Positions 8,888 to 19,200 are shown, numbered from the stretch's first letter. The stretch is 64,000 bases of DNA from Sphingopyxis sp. H053 (GCF_001468225.1 NZ_LNRU01000002.1:62001-126000), one strand, 5' to 3'. Translations and numbers: made by a program. Notes: generated by a model from the letters alone, not told the origin.

Positions 8888-9775
8888 ATGTCGGATATTA
8901 CTTCCTCGCCCGCGGGCGTGGACGGCAGCGCGCCGTTCGAACTGCACTATTTCCCGCCCGATCCCGATCTGGCGGAGATGGTGTCGAGCTTTTATTTCGC
9001 GCGCGTCAACATGCCGCGTTTCGACGAATATGAGCGCGCCGACCGCCCGCAGTTCCGCTTCGTCACTGCCGCCGACGGCGAATATGTCTTCGCCGACGAT
9101 CACCGTGCGCCGGTCTGCCGGGCGAATATCGTCGGACCGACGAGCGGGCGGGTGCGCGCGATCAGCAATTGCCCGACGCAGATGTTCGGGTTTGGCATGC
9201 TGCCCGCGGGCTGGGCGGCGCTGATGGGCGCCGATGCCGACAAGCTGACCGACCGCGCGATGAACGCCGCCGACCTGTTCGGTCCGTGGATCGACGAGGT
9301 CGCGACCGCGCTAGAAAGTGCGGCGAGCGTCGAGGAAAAGCTGGTCATCGGCAATAATTTCGCGCGCGAGGTGCTGACCCGCGGCGAGACCGCGCCGATG
9401 TGGTTCATCCGCACCGTCGATGGATGGCTGACCGAATCGCCCTCGCCGCAGGTTCCCGAACTGGTCGAGGCGACGGGCATGTCGATCCGGTCGGTCGAAC
9501 GGATGACCAAACATTATTACGGCCTGTCGCCGCGCATGCTGGCGCGCAAATATCGCGCGGTGCGCGCCGCGTCGGCGCTGGCACGCGGCGAAGGGCTCGA
9601 TGCCGCGCAGCTCGGCGACGCCTTTTACGACCAGTCGCACCTGATCCGCGAGATCAAGCGCTTTGCCGGCGCCACGCCAGGCCAGCTCGGCAAGCCGACC
9701 AGCTATACCGAGGCGACGACCAAGGGCCGCAAGCAGCTCGCCGGAAGGGTCAGCCCGCTCGTTTCGGAAACATAG
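8888..9775 (+). CDS. AraC-family transcriptional regulator
   Basis: A 295-residue regulator. The first 180 residues form an unassigned sensory domain starting FELHYFPPDPDLAEMVSSFY, like other AraC proteins with an AraC_binding-like region. The C-terminal part holds two helix-turn-helix units: VPELVEATGMSIRSVERM and, near the end, AAQLGDAFYDQSHLIREIK with the FAGATPGQL tail that is diagnostic of AraC/XylS. The ATG at 8888 is preferred, but its ribosome site is weak and an upstream TTG at 8798 remains possible. It stands alone; no target is obvious. Confidence 0.85.
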   Translation: MSDITSSPAGVDGSAPFELHYFPPDPDLAEMVSSFYFARVNMPRFDEYERADRPQFRFVTAADGEYVFADDHRAPVCRANIVGPTSGRVRAISNCPTQMFGFGMLPAGWAALMGADADKLTDRAMNAADLFGPWIDEVATALESAASVEEKLVIGNNFAREVLTRGETAPMWFIRTVDGWLTESPSPQVPELVEATGMSIRSVERMTKHYYGLSPRMLARKYRAVRAASALARGEGLDAAQLGDAFYDQSHLIREIKRFAGATPGQLGKPTSYTEATTKGRKQLAGRVSPLVSET

Positions 9776-9931
9776 GGTCCGTACTGGCGCCGCAACCCGC
9801 GTTAACCTTCAAAAATTATCTGTCCCGTCGTTTTGGCGTTTTCATCCAATCACGAATCGTCGCCCGGGCATAATCCCCCGTTGCGACCCAGAAGAGCTCA
9901 TCCTCTGACGAGGACTTGAGACCTTCATCTT

Positions 9932-9970
9932 GGCACTCATTTGGCTTTGGCCGGATGGGTGCCTTTTTTT
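9932..9970 (+). terminator. Rho-independent terminator
   Basis: GGCACTCAT pairs with ATGGGTGCC across a short loop (9932-9963), and a run of seven T follows (9964-9970). It lies about 160 bases after the AraC gene stop and before the suf promoter. It can end the AraC transcript or a small RNA made from 9776-9970. The rest of this 305-base gap holds no convincing reading frame. Confidence 0.75.
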
Positions 9971-9996
9971 CTTGGCGACCGAATAGCCCCCATTGG

Positions 9997-10044
9997 TTGC
10001 GCCGCACAAAAGCCTCGCCTATATAAGTGGAGTAATTCGCTCCA
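9997..10044 (+). promoter_or_regulatory. Likely suf operon promoter with an overlapping inverted repeat
   Basis: A plausible -35 (TTGCGC, 9997-10002) is 17 bases from a -10-like TATATA (10020-10025). Just downstream is a perfect inverted repeat, TGGAG-N7-CTCCA (10028-10044), about where transcription would start. The first gene after it encodes an Rrf2-type regulator, so self-repression at this site is the natural reading. The site does not look like the E. coli IscR consensus. Function is inferred. Confidence 0.55.
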
Positions 10045-10080
10045 GTTAGGAATCGTTCGCAACTGCGACGGAAAAATACG

Positions 10081-10563
10081 ATGCGCCTGTCGAACCTTGC
10101 CGATTATGCCGTGGTGCTGATGAGCGCCGCCGCCCGCCAGTGCGGGTCGGTGCCGATTCACGCGGGCATGCTGGCCGAACAGACCGGCATTCCGGGGCCG
10201 ACGGCGCAGAAGCTGGTGAGCCAGCTCGCACGCGCCGGCCTGCTCGTCGCGTCGCGCGGCAGCGGCGGCGGGGTTCGGCTCGCGCGGCCCGCGGCGGCGA
10301 TCAATGTCGCCGAGATCATCGAAGCGGTCGAAGGACCGATCGCGCTGACCGCCTGCGTCGCCGAAGGGCGCCATGATTGCTCGCTCGAGGGCAGCTGCAA
10401 GGTGCAGCCGCATTGGGGCGTCGTGAACGGCGCGGTGCGCGGCGCGCTGGCTGAGATTAGTTTGGCGACGCTATCCGTCGCCCCTGCGAAGGCAGGGGCC
10501 GCTGTAAATACAGCACAGCCTTTGCCGACAACGGCCCCCGCCTTCGCGGGGGCGACGAGTTAG
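10081..10563 (+). CDS. Rrf2-family regulator of the SUF system (IscR-like)
   Basis: A 160-residue protein with the Rrf2 winged helix: [19 protein letters not shown] starts it, and the recognition helix is in [17 protein letters not shown]. Three cysteines (about C92, C100, C106, in [10 protein letters not shown] and GSCK) match the [2Fe-2S] ligands of IscR, so it probably senses cluster supply and controls the suf genes that follow. The last 34 or so residues are odd: they are translated from a palindromic repeat (10476-10557), giving an APAKAGA / APAFAGA tail. Normal relatives end near ALAEISLA, so the repeat seems to have extended the protein. Confidence 0.88.
   Translation: MRLSNLADYAVVLMSAAARQCGSVPIHAGMLAEQTGIPGPTAQKLVSQLARAGLLVASRGSGGGVRLARPAAAINVAEIIEAVEGPIALTACVAEGRHDCSLEGSCKVQPHWGVVNGAVRGALAEISLATLSVAPAKAGAAVNTAQPLPTTAPAFAGATS
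10476..10557. repeat. Palindromic element, family R (copy 2), inside the end of the Rrf2 gene
   Basis: Arms 10476-10503 and 10532-10557 are inverted copies with GCGAAGGC at the core and CGTCGCCCC / GGGGCGACG ends, the same type as the element at 1957-2033. It provides the last codons of the Rrf2 gene, and its right end is 10 bases before the sufB start, so the message between regulator and sufB should fold here. Confidence 0.9.
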
Positions 10564-10567
10564 AGAT

Positions 10568-12051
<1,484 letters not shown>

Positions 12052-12055
<4 letters not shown>

Positions 12056-12452
12056 GACAGGCCGCTACCTTCTTAGTCTTGCTCTCGGTTTTCTCAAGCG
12101 GATGCGCAAGCTCAGGCAATCGCGATGAGTTGCGTTGGATCAATCTAAGGAATGGATCCGGGCCACATGCCGCATGGGCACAATGTGTCGACCTACGTTC
12201 GAGGGCATATGTTGACCGGGACAAGCCGGCTTCTCCTCCACCTTGGTTTAAAGGCGCTATTCCGGGCCAGCCGAAGGTCGTCTTCAGCTGGGTCCTGTCT
12301 GACTGCTCGGACAAGATGGTAGGTCCAGGTTGGGATGATCTCCCACCGAAAGAATTGGGACGATTGTTGGGCGATGCCTACAGGCAATTCAACACCGCGT
12401 CGTCCGTCCAAGCACTAGAACCAGAGGACTTCGGCCCAAACGTTGAGGAAAT

Positions 12453-12456
<4 letters not shown>
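12052..12456 (+). CDS. Unknown lipoprotein inserted between sufB and sufC
   Basis: A 134-residue protein from a GTG start. Residues 1-18 are a lipoprotein signal with the lipobox-like FSSGC; the mature part begins ASSGNRDEL. It has [23 protein letters not shown] and a second half with [15 protein letters not shown], so two mature cysteines could pair. It overlaps sufB by 4 bases (GTGA) and sufC by 4 bases (ATGA), so it is precisely fitted into the operon. Base composition is visibly lower in G+C than the neighbours and it uses TTA, AGG, ATA and CTA codons, suggesting later gain. I recognise no family; a role in cluster assembly is not implied by the sequence. Confidence 0.75.
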
Positions 12457-13199
<743 letters not shown>

Positions 13200-13222
13200 T
13201 GAGCACGCACCTTTCTTTCCAT

Positions 13223-13286
13223 CGTCATGCCGGACTTGATCCGGCATCCATGACCGCGTGGACCCCGGATCAAGTCCGGGGTGACG
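13223..13286. repeat. Palindromic element, family R (copy 3), between sufC and sufD
   Basis: Arms 13223-13252 and 13261-13286 are inverted copies built on GGACTTGATCC with CGTCATGCC / GGGGTGACG ends. The core matches the element at 21758-21855. It fills most of the sufC-sufD gap within one operon, so it may stabilise or partly terminate the message rather than end it. Confidence 0.88.
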
Positions 13287-13305
13287 AAGTGGGGGGGATC
13301 GCAGC

Positions 13306-14037
13306 TTGACCAGCGCCACCCTCCCCTCGCGCCGCGACGAAGCTTGGCGTTATAGCGACATCGACGCGGTCGCCGCGGCGTGGCCGTTGCCCGCGCCCGA
13401 GAGCATCATCGTGCCCGCGGGCGGCGATTTCAAACGCGCGATCGTGCAGGACAAAGGCGCGATCCGCCAGATAGAGCTGGTGCTCGGCAAAGCTGCAGTG
13501 GCTTCGCTGCATATCCTCAATACCGGCGGCGCCTACGGCCGCATCGAACTCAATGTGATCCTGCACGAAGGCGCCGATTTCCATCTCGGCGCGGCGCAGA
13601 TCGGCGGCGGGGAACAGAATCTCGAGATCGTCACCACCGTCACCCACGCCGAACCCGGCGCAACGTCGCGGCAGGTGGTGCGATCGGTGCTCGGCGGCAC
13701 CGCGACCGGCACCTATCTCGGCAAGGTCGCGGTCGCGCGCGATGCGCAGCAGACCGACAGTGAGCAGGATGTGAAGGCGATGCTGCTCGACCGCAGCGCG
13801 ACCGCCAACGCCAAGCCCGAACTCGAAATCTTCGCCGACGACGTCAAATGCGCGCATGGATGCGCGATCGGCGAGCTCGATCCGATGGGGCTTTATTACC
13901 TCCAGTCGCGCGGTTTGCCGCCCGGCGAGGCGAAGAAGCTGATGCTGCAGGCATTTGTCGCGGGCGTGTTCGATGGCGCCGAGGATGAAGTGCAGTTGCA
14001 GGAACTAGCGCTGGCGAAGCTGGGAGAATTGGTGTGA
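13306..14037 (+). CDS. sufD: Fe-S cluster assembly protein SufD (short form)
   Basis: A 243-residue SufD from a TTG start with GGGGGG upstream. It is much shorter than E. coli SufD (about 420) because the N-terminal helical part is reduced. It keeps the beta-helix and C-terminal core: FADDVKCAHGCAIGELDPMGLYYLQSRGL contains the conserved cysteine and histidine of SufD, followed by the helical LMLQAFVAGVFD. It pairs with SufB in SufBC2D. Its stop overlaps the GTG of sufS. Confidence 0.92.
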   Translation: MTSATLPSRRDEAWRYSDIDAVAAAWPLPAPESIIVPAGGDFKRAIVQDKGAIRQIELVLGKAAVASLHILNTGGAYGRIELNVILHEGADFHLGAAQIGGGEQNLEIVTTVTHAEPGATSRQVVRSVLGGTATGTYLGKVAVARDAQQTDSEQDVKAMLLDRSATANAKPELEIFADDVKCAHGCAIGELDPMGLYYLQSRGLPPGEAKKLMLQAFVAGVFDGAEDEVQLQELALAKLGELV

Positions 14038-15242
14038 GCGTCGTGACCGCCACCAACATGCCCTCCCCTAGCCCCTCCCGCCTGCGGGAGGGGGACATCA
14101 GGGCCGACTTCCCCGGGCTGACGCCCGGCTGGCACTATCTCGATACCGCCGCGACGGCGCAGAAGCCGCAGGCGGTAATCGATGCGACGGTGAACGCGAT
14201 GGGGCGCGATTATGCGACCGTGCATCGCGGCGTTTATGCACGTTCGGCCGACATGACGCTCGCTTATGAGGCGGCGCGGCGGCGGATCGCGGCATTTATC
14301 GGCGCGCGCGAGAATGAAATCGCGTTCGTGCGCGGTGCGACCGAGGCGATCAACCTTGTCGCCTATTCGCACCCGAAGAAGGGCCGCGTGCTGTTGTCGG
14401 TGCTGGAGCATCACAGCAATATCGTGCCGTGGCAGCTTGCGGGCTGGCAGGTCGATGTTTGCCCACTGACCGAAGACGGGCGCATCGATCTCGATGCAGC
14501 CGAGAAACTGCTCACGAGCGAACACACGATGGTCGCCTTCGCGCATGTCTCGAACGTGCTCGGCAGCCCGCTCGATCTCGCGCGCGCCGCCGAGCTTGCA
14601 CACCGCGTCGGCGCTGAGCTGCTGATCGACGGCTGTCAGGCTGTGCCGCGTCTGCCCGTCGATGTCGCGGCGCTCGGCTGCGACTATTATGTCTTCTCGG
14701 GGCACAAGCTTTACGGGCCGACCGGCATCGGGGTGCTGTGGAGCGACAAGCTCGACGCGCTGCCGCCCTGGCAGGGCGGCGGGTCGATGATCGACCGCGT
14801 GACCTTTGCGAAGACGACCTACGCCCCCGCCCCCACGCGCTTCGAGGCGGGCACCCCCGCGATTATCGAAGCGATCGGGCTCGCGGCGGCGGTCGATTTT
14901 GTCGAGGCGATCGGCATCGATGCGATCCACGCGCATGAAGTTGCGCTGGTCGGCAGCTTACGCGAAGCGCTCGCGCGCAAGAACAGCATCACGCTTTTCG
15001 GCCCTGAAAACAGCGCCGGAATCGTGAGTTTTGCGATGGCGGGGGTTCATCCGCACGACATCGGCACTATCTTGGATGAAAGCGGGGTCGCGATCCGCGC
15101 CGGGCACCATTGCGCACAGCCGCTGATGGAGCATCTGGGGGTGCCCGCGACCGCGCGCGCGAGTTTTGGCGTTTACAGCAATGACGACGATGTGGCGGCG
15201 CTGATCGATGGCCTCGCCCGCGTCGAGAGGATTTTCGGATGA
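14034..15242 (+). CDS. sufS: Cysteine desulfurase SufS
   Basis: A 402-residue class V PLP enzyme that takes sulfur from cysteine for cluster building. The PLP lysine is K225 in FSGHKLYGPTG, the catalytic cysteine is C360 in RAGHHCAQPL, and HHSNIVPWQ and HVSNVLG are typical SufS segments. The GTG start overlaps sufD (GTGA). The first 20 residues are unusual: PSPSPSRLREG is translated from a palindromic repeat half (14072-14093), and normal homology begins at DIRADFPGL. Alternative starts at 14058 would still include the repeat. Confidence 0.95.
   Translation: MSVVTATNMPSPSPSRLREGDIRADFPGLTPGWHYLDTAATAQKPQAVIDATVNAMGRDYATVHRGVYARSADMTLAYEAARRRIAAFIGARENEIAFVRGATEAINLVAYSHPKKGRVLLSVLEHHSNIVPWQLAGWQVDVCPLTEDGRIDLDAAEKLLTSEHTMVAFAHVSNVLGSPLDLARAAELAHRVGAELLIDGCQAVPRLPVDVAALGCDYYVFSGHKLYGPTGIGVLWSDKLDALPPWQGGGSMIDRVTFAKTTYAPAPTRFEAGTPAIIEAIGLAAAVDFVEAIGIDAIHAHEVALVGSLREALARKNSITLFGPENSAGIVSFAMAGVHPHDIGTILDESGVAIRAGHHCAQPLMEHLGVPATARASFGVYSNDDDVAALIDGLARVERIFG
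14072..14093. repeat. Single palindromic half-unit, family B, inside the sufS start
   Basis: CCCCTCCCGC pairs with GCGGGAGGGG across 2 bases. The outer stem is the same as at 54523-54640, but there is no partner unit and no inner stem. It encodes part of the SufS N-terminus, just ahead of the conserved domain. Confidence 0.8.
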
Positions 15243-15709
15243 GTGAGGACCGGATGATCAAGGTCGAGGAAGTGGAAAGCGTCGAAGCACCGCCGAAGGC
15301 ACGCGTCGCGGACGTCGAGACGGCGCCCGAAAAGCTCGAGCGCAAGCGCGACTATCTCGAAGGCTTCCTCGCAGCGAAGCCTGCCGCGGTCGATCCGCAT
15401 GCGGTCGGCGGCGATCTGTACGAGGCCGTGATCAACGCGCTCAAGGACATCTACGACCCGGAAATTCCGGTGAATATCTATGACCTTGGCCTGATCTATA
15501 ATGTCGAGATCAACGACGGCCATGCGCTCGTCACGATGACGCTGACGACGCCGCATTGCCCGGTCGCGGAATCGATGCCCGCCGAGGTCGAACTGCGCGT
15601 CGGCGCGGTCCCCGGCGTCGGCGATGCCGAGGTCAATCTTGTCTGGGATCCGCCGTGGTCGCCGCAGAATATGAGCGACGAGGCGCGGCTCGAATTGGGA
15701 ATGCTCTGA
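15239..15709 (+). CDS. MIP18/DUF59 Fe-S assembly protein (SufT-like)
   Basis: A 156-residue protein. The C-terminal 100 residues are the DUF59/MIP18 domain with YDPEIPVNIYDLGLIY and the conserved cysteine in LTTPHCPVAESMP. The N-terminal 50 residues are charged and probably disordered. Relatives (SufT, CIA2) help load clusters into target proteins. It overlaps sufS by ATGA and the next gene by one base, so it belongs to the operon. Confidence 0.92.
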   Translation: MSEDRMIKVEEVESVEAPPKARVADVETAPEKLERKRDYLEGFLAAKPAAVDPHAVGGDLYEAVINALKDIYDPEIPVNIYDLGLIYNVEINDGHALVTMTLTTPHCPVAESMPAEVELRVGAVPGVGDAEVNLVWDPPWSPQNMSDEARLELGML

Positions 15710-16065
15710 TGACCGAGACCAAGACCCGCGCACGCCCTGCCGCCGTCGCCCTGACCGCCGGCGCCGAAGCGCGTATCGCGAAGCTGATGGCGGCCGCGCC
15801 CGAGGGCGCGATCGGCGTGCGCCTGTCGACGCCGCGCCGCGGCTGCTCGGGGCTCGCCTACTCGGTCGATTATGTCACCGAAGAGGTGAAGTTCGACGAG
15901 AAGATCGAGACCCCCGGCGGCGTCTTCTACATCGACGGCGCGTCGGTGCTCTACCTGATCGGCAGCACGATGGACTGGGTCGAGGACGACTTTGCCGCGG
16001 GCTTCGTGTTCGAAAATCCGAACGCCAAGGGCTCGTGCGGCTGCGGCGAGAGCTTTACCGTCTAG
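15709..16065 (+). CDS. sufA: A-type Fe-S carrier (SufA/IscA/ErpA family)
   Basis: A 118-residue A-type carrier. The three ligand cysteines are in GCSGLAY and the C-terminal GSCGCGESF. It accepts clusters from SufBC2D and hands them to apo-proteins. The start ATG shares its A with the preceding stop (TGATG). The charged 20-residue lead before AVALTAGAEARI is normal for alphaproteobacterial SufA. It is the last gene of the suf operon. Confidence 0.93.
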   Translation: MTETKTRARPAAVALTAGAEARIAKLMAAAPEGAIGVRLSTPRRGCSGLAYSVDYVTEEVKFDEKIETPGGVFYIDGASVLYLIGSTMDWVEDDFAAGFVFENPNAKGSCGCGESFTV

Positions 16066-16122
16066 GCGCGCATTTCCGCGCCAAATCTGCTATAACGCCC
16101 CTCCTGAAGCAGGGGCATTGTC

Positions 16123-16866
16123 ATGGTTCGTGCCTTCTATCTGGCCTATGCGGCCATATGCTACGCGATATTCTTCGCGACATTCCTGTATCTTATCGCA
16201 TTCGTCGGCAATCTTCCCGTCGTCCAGCCGACGGTCGATTTCGCGCGCGCGGCGGAGCCCGCGACGGCGGTCGCGATCGACATCGCGCTGATCGCGCTGT
16301 TCGGCATCCAGCACAGCGTGATGGCGCGGCCGACGTTCAAGGCCAGGTGGACGCATATCGTTCCCGCCACGATCGAGCGCAGCACCTATGTGCTGTTCGC
16401 CAGCCTCGCGCTGATCCTACTGATGCTGTTCTGGCACGAGCTGACCGCGCCGGTCTGGACCGTCACCAATCCCCTCGGCGCCGCGATCCTGTGGGCGCTG
16501 TTCGGGCTCGGCTGGTTGATCGTCCTCTTCAGCACCTTCCTGATCAATCATTTCGAGCTGTTCGGGCTGCAGCAGGCGTGGTTCGCGCTGCGCGAGCGGG
16601 CCGCGGCGCCGCCGGTGCTGCGCCAGCCGCTCTTCTACAAATTCGTGCGGCATCCGCTTTATGCGGGCTTCTTCCTCGCCTTTTGGGCGACCCCCGCGAT
16701 GACCGCGGGGCATCTGCTGCTCGCCGTCGGCCTGTCGATCTATATGCTGATCGCGATCCGGCTGGAGGAGCGCAACCTGATCGACACCTTCGGCGCCGAT
16801 TATGTCGCCTATCGCGAGACAACGCCGATGCTGGTGCCCGGCACCGGCGGGCGGCGGCGCGCCTAA
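16123..16866 (+). CDS. mddA: Methanethiol S-methyltransferase-like membrane protein (MddA/NnrU family)
   Basis: A 247-residue integral membrane protein with about six hydrophobic helices. FGIQHSVMARPTFKARW and KFVRHPLYAGFF with the C-terminal ERNLIDTFGADY are the marks of the isoprenylcysteine-methyltransferase-like fold. The first motif and the overall length match MddA, which makes dimethyl sulfide from methanethiol and SAM. The activity is inferred from the family. The stop overlaps that of the convergent extensin gene by 4 bases (CTAA). Confidence 0.8.
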   Translation: MVRAFYLAYAAICYAIFFATFLYLIAFVGNLPVVQPTVDFARAAEPATAVAIDIALIALFGIQHSVMARPTFKARWTHIVPATIERSTYVLFASLALILLMLFWHELTAPVWTVTNPLGAAILWALFGLGWLIVLFSTFLINHFELFGLQQAWFALRERAAAPPVLRQPLFYKFVRHPLYAGFFLAFWATPAMTAGHLLLAVGLSIYMLIAIRLEERNLIDTFGADYVAYRETTPMLVPGTGGRRRA

Positions 16867-17579
16867 CGGCAGACGGTCCAGCCCGCCGTGCGCGCCGCCA
16901 TGTCGATATGGAAATGGTCGGCGTGCGCGCGATTATAGTCGGGCGACAAGATGGTGCTGAACAGGCCGCAGCTCTCGTCCCGGACCTCGTGCAAAAACTC
17001 GCTGCGCTTGTCGCCCGGCGCCCAGTCGTTGATCAGCGAAATGCGCGTGCCGTCGGCAAGGACGAAGGCCGAGATGTCGATCGCATTGGCGGTCGAATGC
17101 TGGCTCTGCGCCTGCTCGCCGGCGATCTTGCGGCAATTATAGCTGCCGAGATTTTCGAGCTCGACCACCTTTTGCCCGAAATGCTTTCGCGCGAGCGGCT
17201 GGACCACGTCGCGATTCCATAGCGCCATCGCCGCCGTCACCGCGCAGCTCGGCGCGGCGCCCGCTGGCCGCATCGTCGGCACCAGGCGGTCGCCGGTCAG
17301 GATCATCCGCTGGCTCGCGCGGCACGCGCCGGTTCCGATCGCCGGCCGTCGCAGATAGCCGGCGCCGGCGCGGTCGAAGGCGGCGAAGCAGGCGCCGTCT
17401 TCACTTGCCAGCGCCACCAGCTTGCGGTTTGTCGCCCAGCCCTGCGGATGCGCGAGTTCGAAGGGTGTGCCCGGAATATGCTCGGGATGATCGCGCACCC
17501 ACTGCATGCCGAGTATCGCGCCGAGGGTCAGCAGCACCGCGACGGCGAACCAGATCAGATAGGGGCGGAGAGTCTTCAT
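16863..17579 (-). CDS. Extensin-like C-terminal domain protein
   Basis: A 238-residue protein with one N-terminal membrane anchor (residues 7-27) and an Extensin-like_C domain in the periplasm. Family marks are DGACFAAFDRAG, the cysteines in PSCAVTAAMALW and NLGSYNCRKI, the QSQHSTANAIDIS motif and HADHFHIDM. These His/Asp clusters resemble the metal sites of the LAS/peptidase M15 group, so a wall-peptide hydrolase role is possible but unproven. It is divergent from the halogenase gene. Confidence 0.85.
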   Translation of the reverse strand: MKTLRPYLIWFAVAVLLTLGAILGMQWVRDHPEHIPGTPFELAHPQGWATNRKLVALASEDGACFAAFDRAGAGYLRRPAIGTGACRASQRMILTGDRLVPTMRPAGAAPSCAVTAAMALWNRDVVQPLARKHFGQKVVELENLGSYNCRKIAGEQAQSQHSTANAIDISAFVLADGTRISLINDWAPGDKRSEFLHEVRDESCGLFSTILSPDYNRAHADHFHIDMAARTAGWTVCR

Positions 17580-17613
17580 CGTGTCCGTTCTGCGTGCCGC
17601 AAATTACCGCTTG

Positions 17614-17628
17614 TTGAAAGCGCTTTGC
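17614..17628. promoter_or_regulatory. LacI-family type operator
   Basis: TTGAAAGCGCTTTGC contains the perfect palindrome AAAGCGCTTT (17617-17626) with the central CG typical of LacI/GalR sites. It lies 18 bases before the chosen halogenase start and 34 bases from the extensin start. No LacI gene is in the window. Confidence 0.6.
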
Positions 17629-17646
17629 GGCTCGATAGCGTTCCCG

Positions 17647-19191
17647 GTGGCAAAACGCTCGATCCTGATCGTCGGCGGCGGCACCGCGGGCTGGCTCACC
17701 GCCGCCTATCTCGCGCGCTTTTTCGACCTGCCGCGCAATCCGCGCCTGTCGATCACGCTGCTCGCGTCGGACGAGATCGGCAGCATCGGGGTCGGCGAGG
17801 GCGCCTTTCCAACGATCCGCAATACGCTGCAATTCATCGGCATCGACGAAAGCGCGTTCGTGCGCGCGACCTCGGCGACGTTCAAGCAGGGCATCCGTTT
17901 CGACGACTGGGTGCGCGCGCCCGCCGAGGGCCAGTCAAGCCATTTTCTGCATCCGTTCGAGGCACCCTATCATGGCGACGGCTACAGCCTCGTCTCCTAC
18001 TGGCTGCTCCAGGATGAGGCGACGCGGCGGCCGTTCGCCGAGGCGATGACGATCCAGAACCGCGTCGCCGAGGCGCAGCGCGCGCCGAAGCGTCCCGGCG
18101 AGGGCGAATTCACCGGCCCGCTGAACTATGCCTATCATTTCGACGCCGCGCGGCTGGCCGAGGTGCTGTCGGCGCAGGCGCGCGCGATGGGGGTTCAGCA
18201 TTTGCGCGGGACGCTGACCGGGGTCGGGCTCGATCCCGAAACCGGCGCGATCGACCATGTCGTGACCGCCGAGCATGGGACGCTGGCCGCCGACCTCTAT
18301 ATCGACTGTTCGGGTTTCCGCGCCGAATTGATCGGCGGCGCGCTGCAATCGCCGTTCAGGGGCGTGCGCGACCAGCTGTTCACCGACCGCGCGCTCGCGT
18401 GCAAGCTGCCCTATGACCGCCCCGACGTGCCGATCGAAAGCTATACGATCGCGGCGGCGCACGAGGCGGGGTGGACGTGGGACATCGGCCTCGCCGGCGC
18501 GCGCGGCATCGGCTGCGTCTATTCAAGCGACCATATGAGCGACGAGCGCGCCGCCGAAATCCTCGCCGCCTATACCGGCGGGCGCAGCCATGACGTCAAT
18601 GTCCGCTCGATCCCGTTCGAGGCGGGGTATCGCCCCGCGTCATGGATCAAGAATTGCGTCGCGGTGGGATTGTCGGGCGGCTTCCTCGAACCGCTCGAAT
18701 CGACGGGGCTCGTAATGATCGAGACCGCGGCGGCGATGATTGCCGAGATGTTCCCGCTGAACGGCCCGGTCGGCGCGCCCGCGCGGCGCTTCAACGAGTT
18801 GATGGCGGCGCGTTACGAAAACACGATCAATTTCCTGAAGCTTCATTATTGCCTGAGCCAGCGGGGGGAAGCCTTCTGGCGCGACAATAGCGACCCGGCG
18901 TCGATCCCCGACCGGTTGAAGGAATTGCTCGAGGAATGGCGCTATCGTCCGCCGGGGCGGTTCGATTTCATCCTCGACCTCGAAAGCTTCGCCTTCTTCA
19001 ACTATCAGTACATCCTCTATGGCATGGAATATCGCACCGACCTGTCGCCGGTGCGCGAGGAGTTTCCCGACACCGCCGAGGCCGAGCGCATCTTTGCGAG
19101 GATCAGGAGCTTTGGCGACCGCGCCGCGAGCGAGCTGCCCGCGCACCGCGCGATGATCGATCAGATCAACGCGGGTGCGGCCTACACCTGA
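17647..19191 (+). CDS. Flavin-dependent tryptophan halogenase family protein
   Basis: A 514-residue FAD enzyme. The dinucleotide site is ILIVGGGTAGW (residues 6-16) and GSIGVGEGAFPTIRN follows. K80, in ATFKQGIRF, aligns with the catalytic lysine K79 of PrnA. The second signature, WxWxIP in true halogenases, is degenerate: it reads WTWDIGL near residue 276, with no proline. LSGGFLEPLESTGLVMIE is conserved. GTG 17647 is chosen over GTG 17581 because homologs begin at KRSILIVGG and because the longer form would bury the operator. Many sphingomonad members sit with TonB receptors and sugar genes; the substrate is unknown. Confidence 0.85.
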   Translation: MAKRSILIVGGGTAGWLTAAYLARFFDLPRNPRLSITLLASDEIGSIGVGEGAFPTIRNTLQFIGIDESAFVRATSATFKQGIRFDDWVRAPAEGQSSHFLHPFEAPYHGDGYSLVSYWLLQDEATRRPFAEAMTIQNRVAEAQRAPKRPGEGEFTGPLNYAYHFDAARLAEVLSAQARAMGVQHLRGTLTGVGLDPETGAIDHVVTAEHGTLAADLYIDCSGFRAELIGGALQSPFRGVRDQLFTDRALACKLPYDRPDVPIESYTIAAAHEAGWTWDIGLAGARGIGCVYSSDHMSDERAAEILAAYTGGRSHDVNVRSIPFEAGYRPASWIKNCVAVGLSGGFLEPLESTGLVMIETAAAMIAEMFPLNGPVGAPARRFNELMAARYENTINFLKLHYCLSQRGEAFWRDNSDPASIPDRLKELLEEWRYRPPGRFDFILDLESFAFFNYQYILYGMEYRTDLSPVREEFPDTAEAERIFARIRSFGDRAASELPAHRAMIDQINAGAAYT

Positions 19192-19200
19192 CACTCCGTT

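Noticed and set aside
9816..10007. 63-codon leftward frame in the gap before the suf operon
   Set aside because: It crosses the terminator stem, has no good ribosome site and no recognisable sequence.
17581..17646. Longer halogenase start at GTG 17581
   Set aside because: It adds 22 residues not expected in the family, lacks a ribosome site and would bury the operator.
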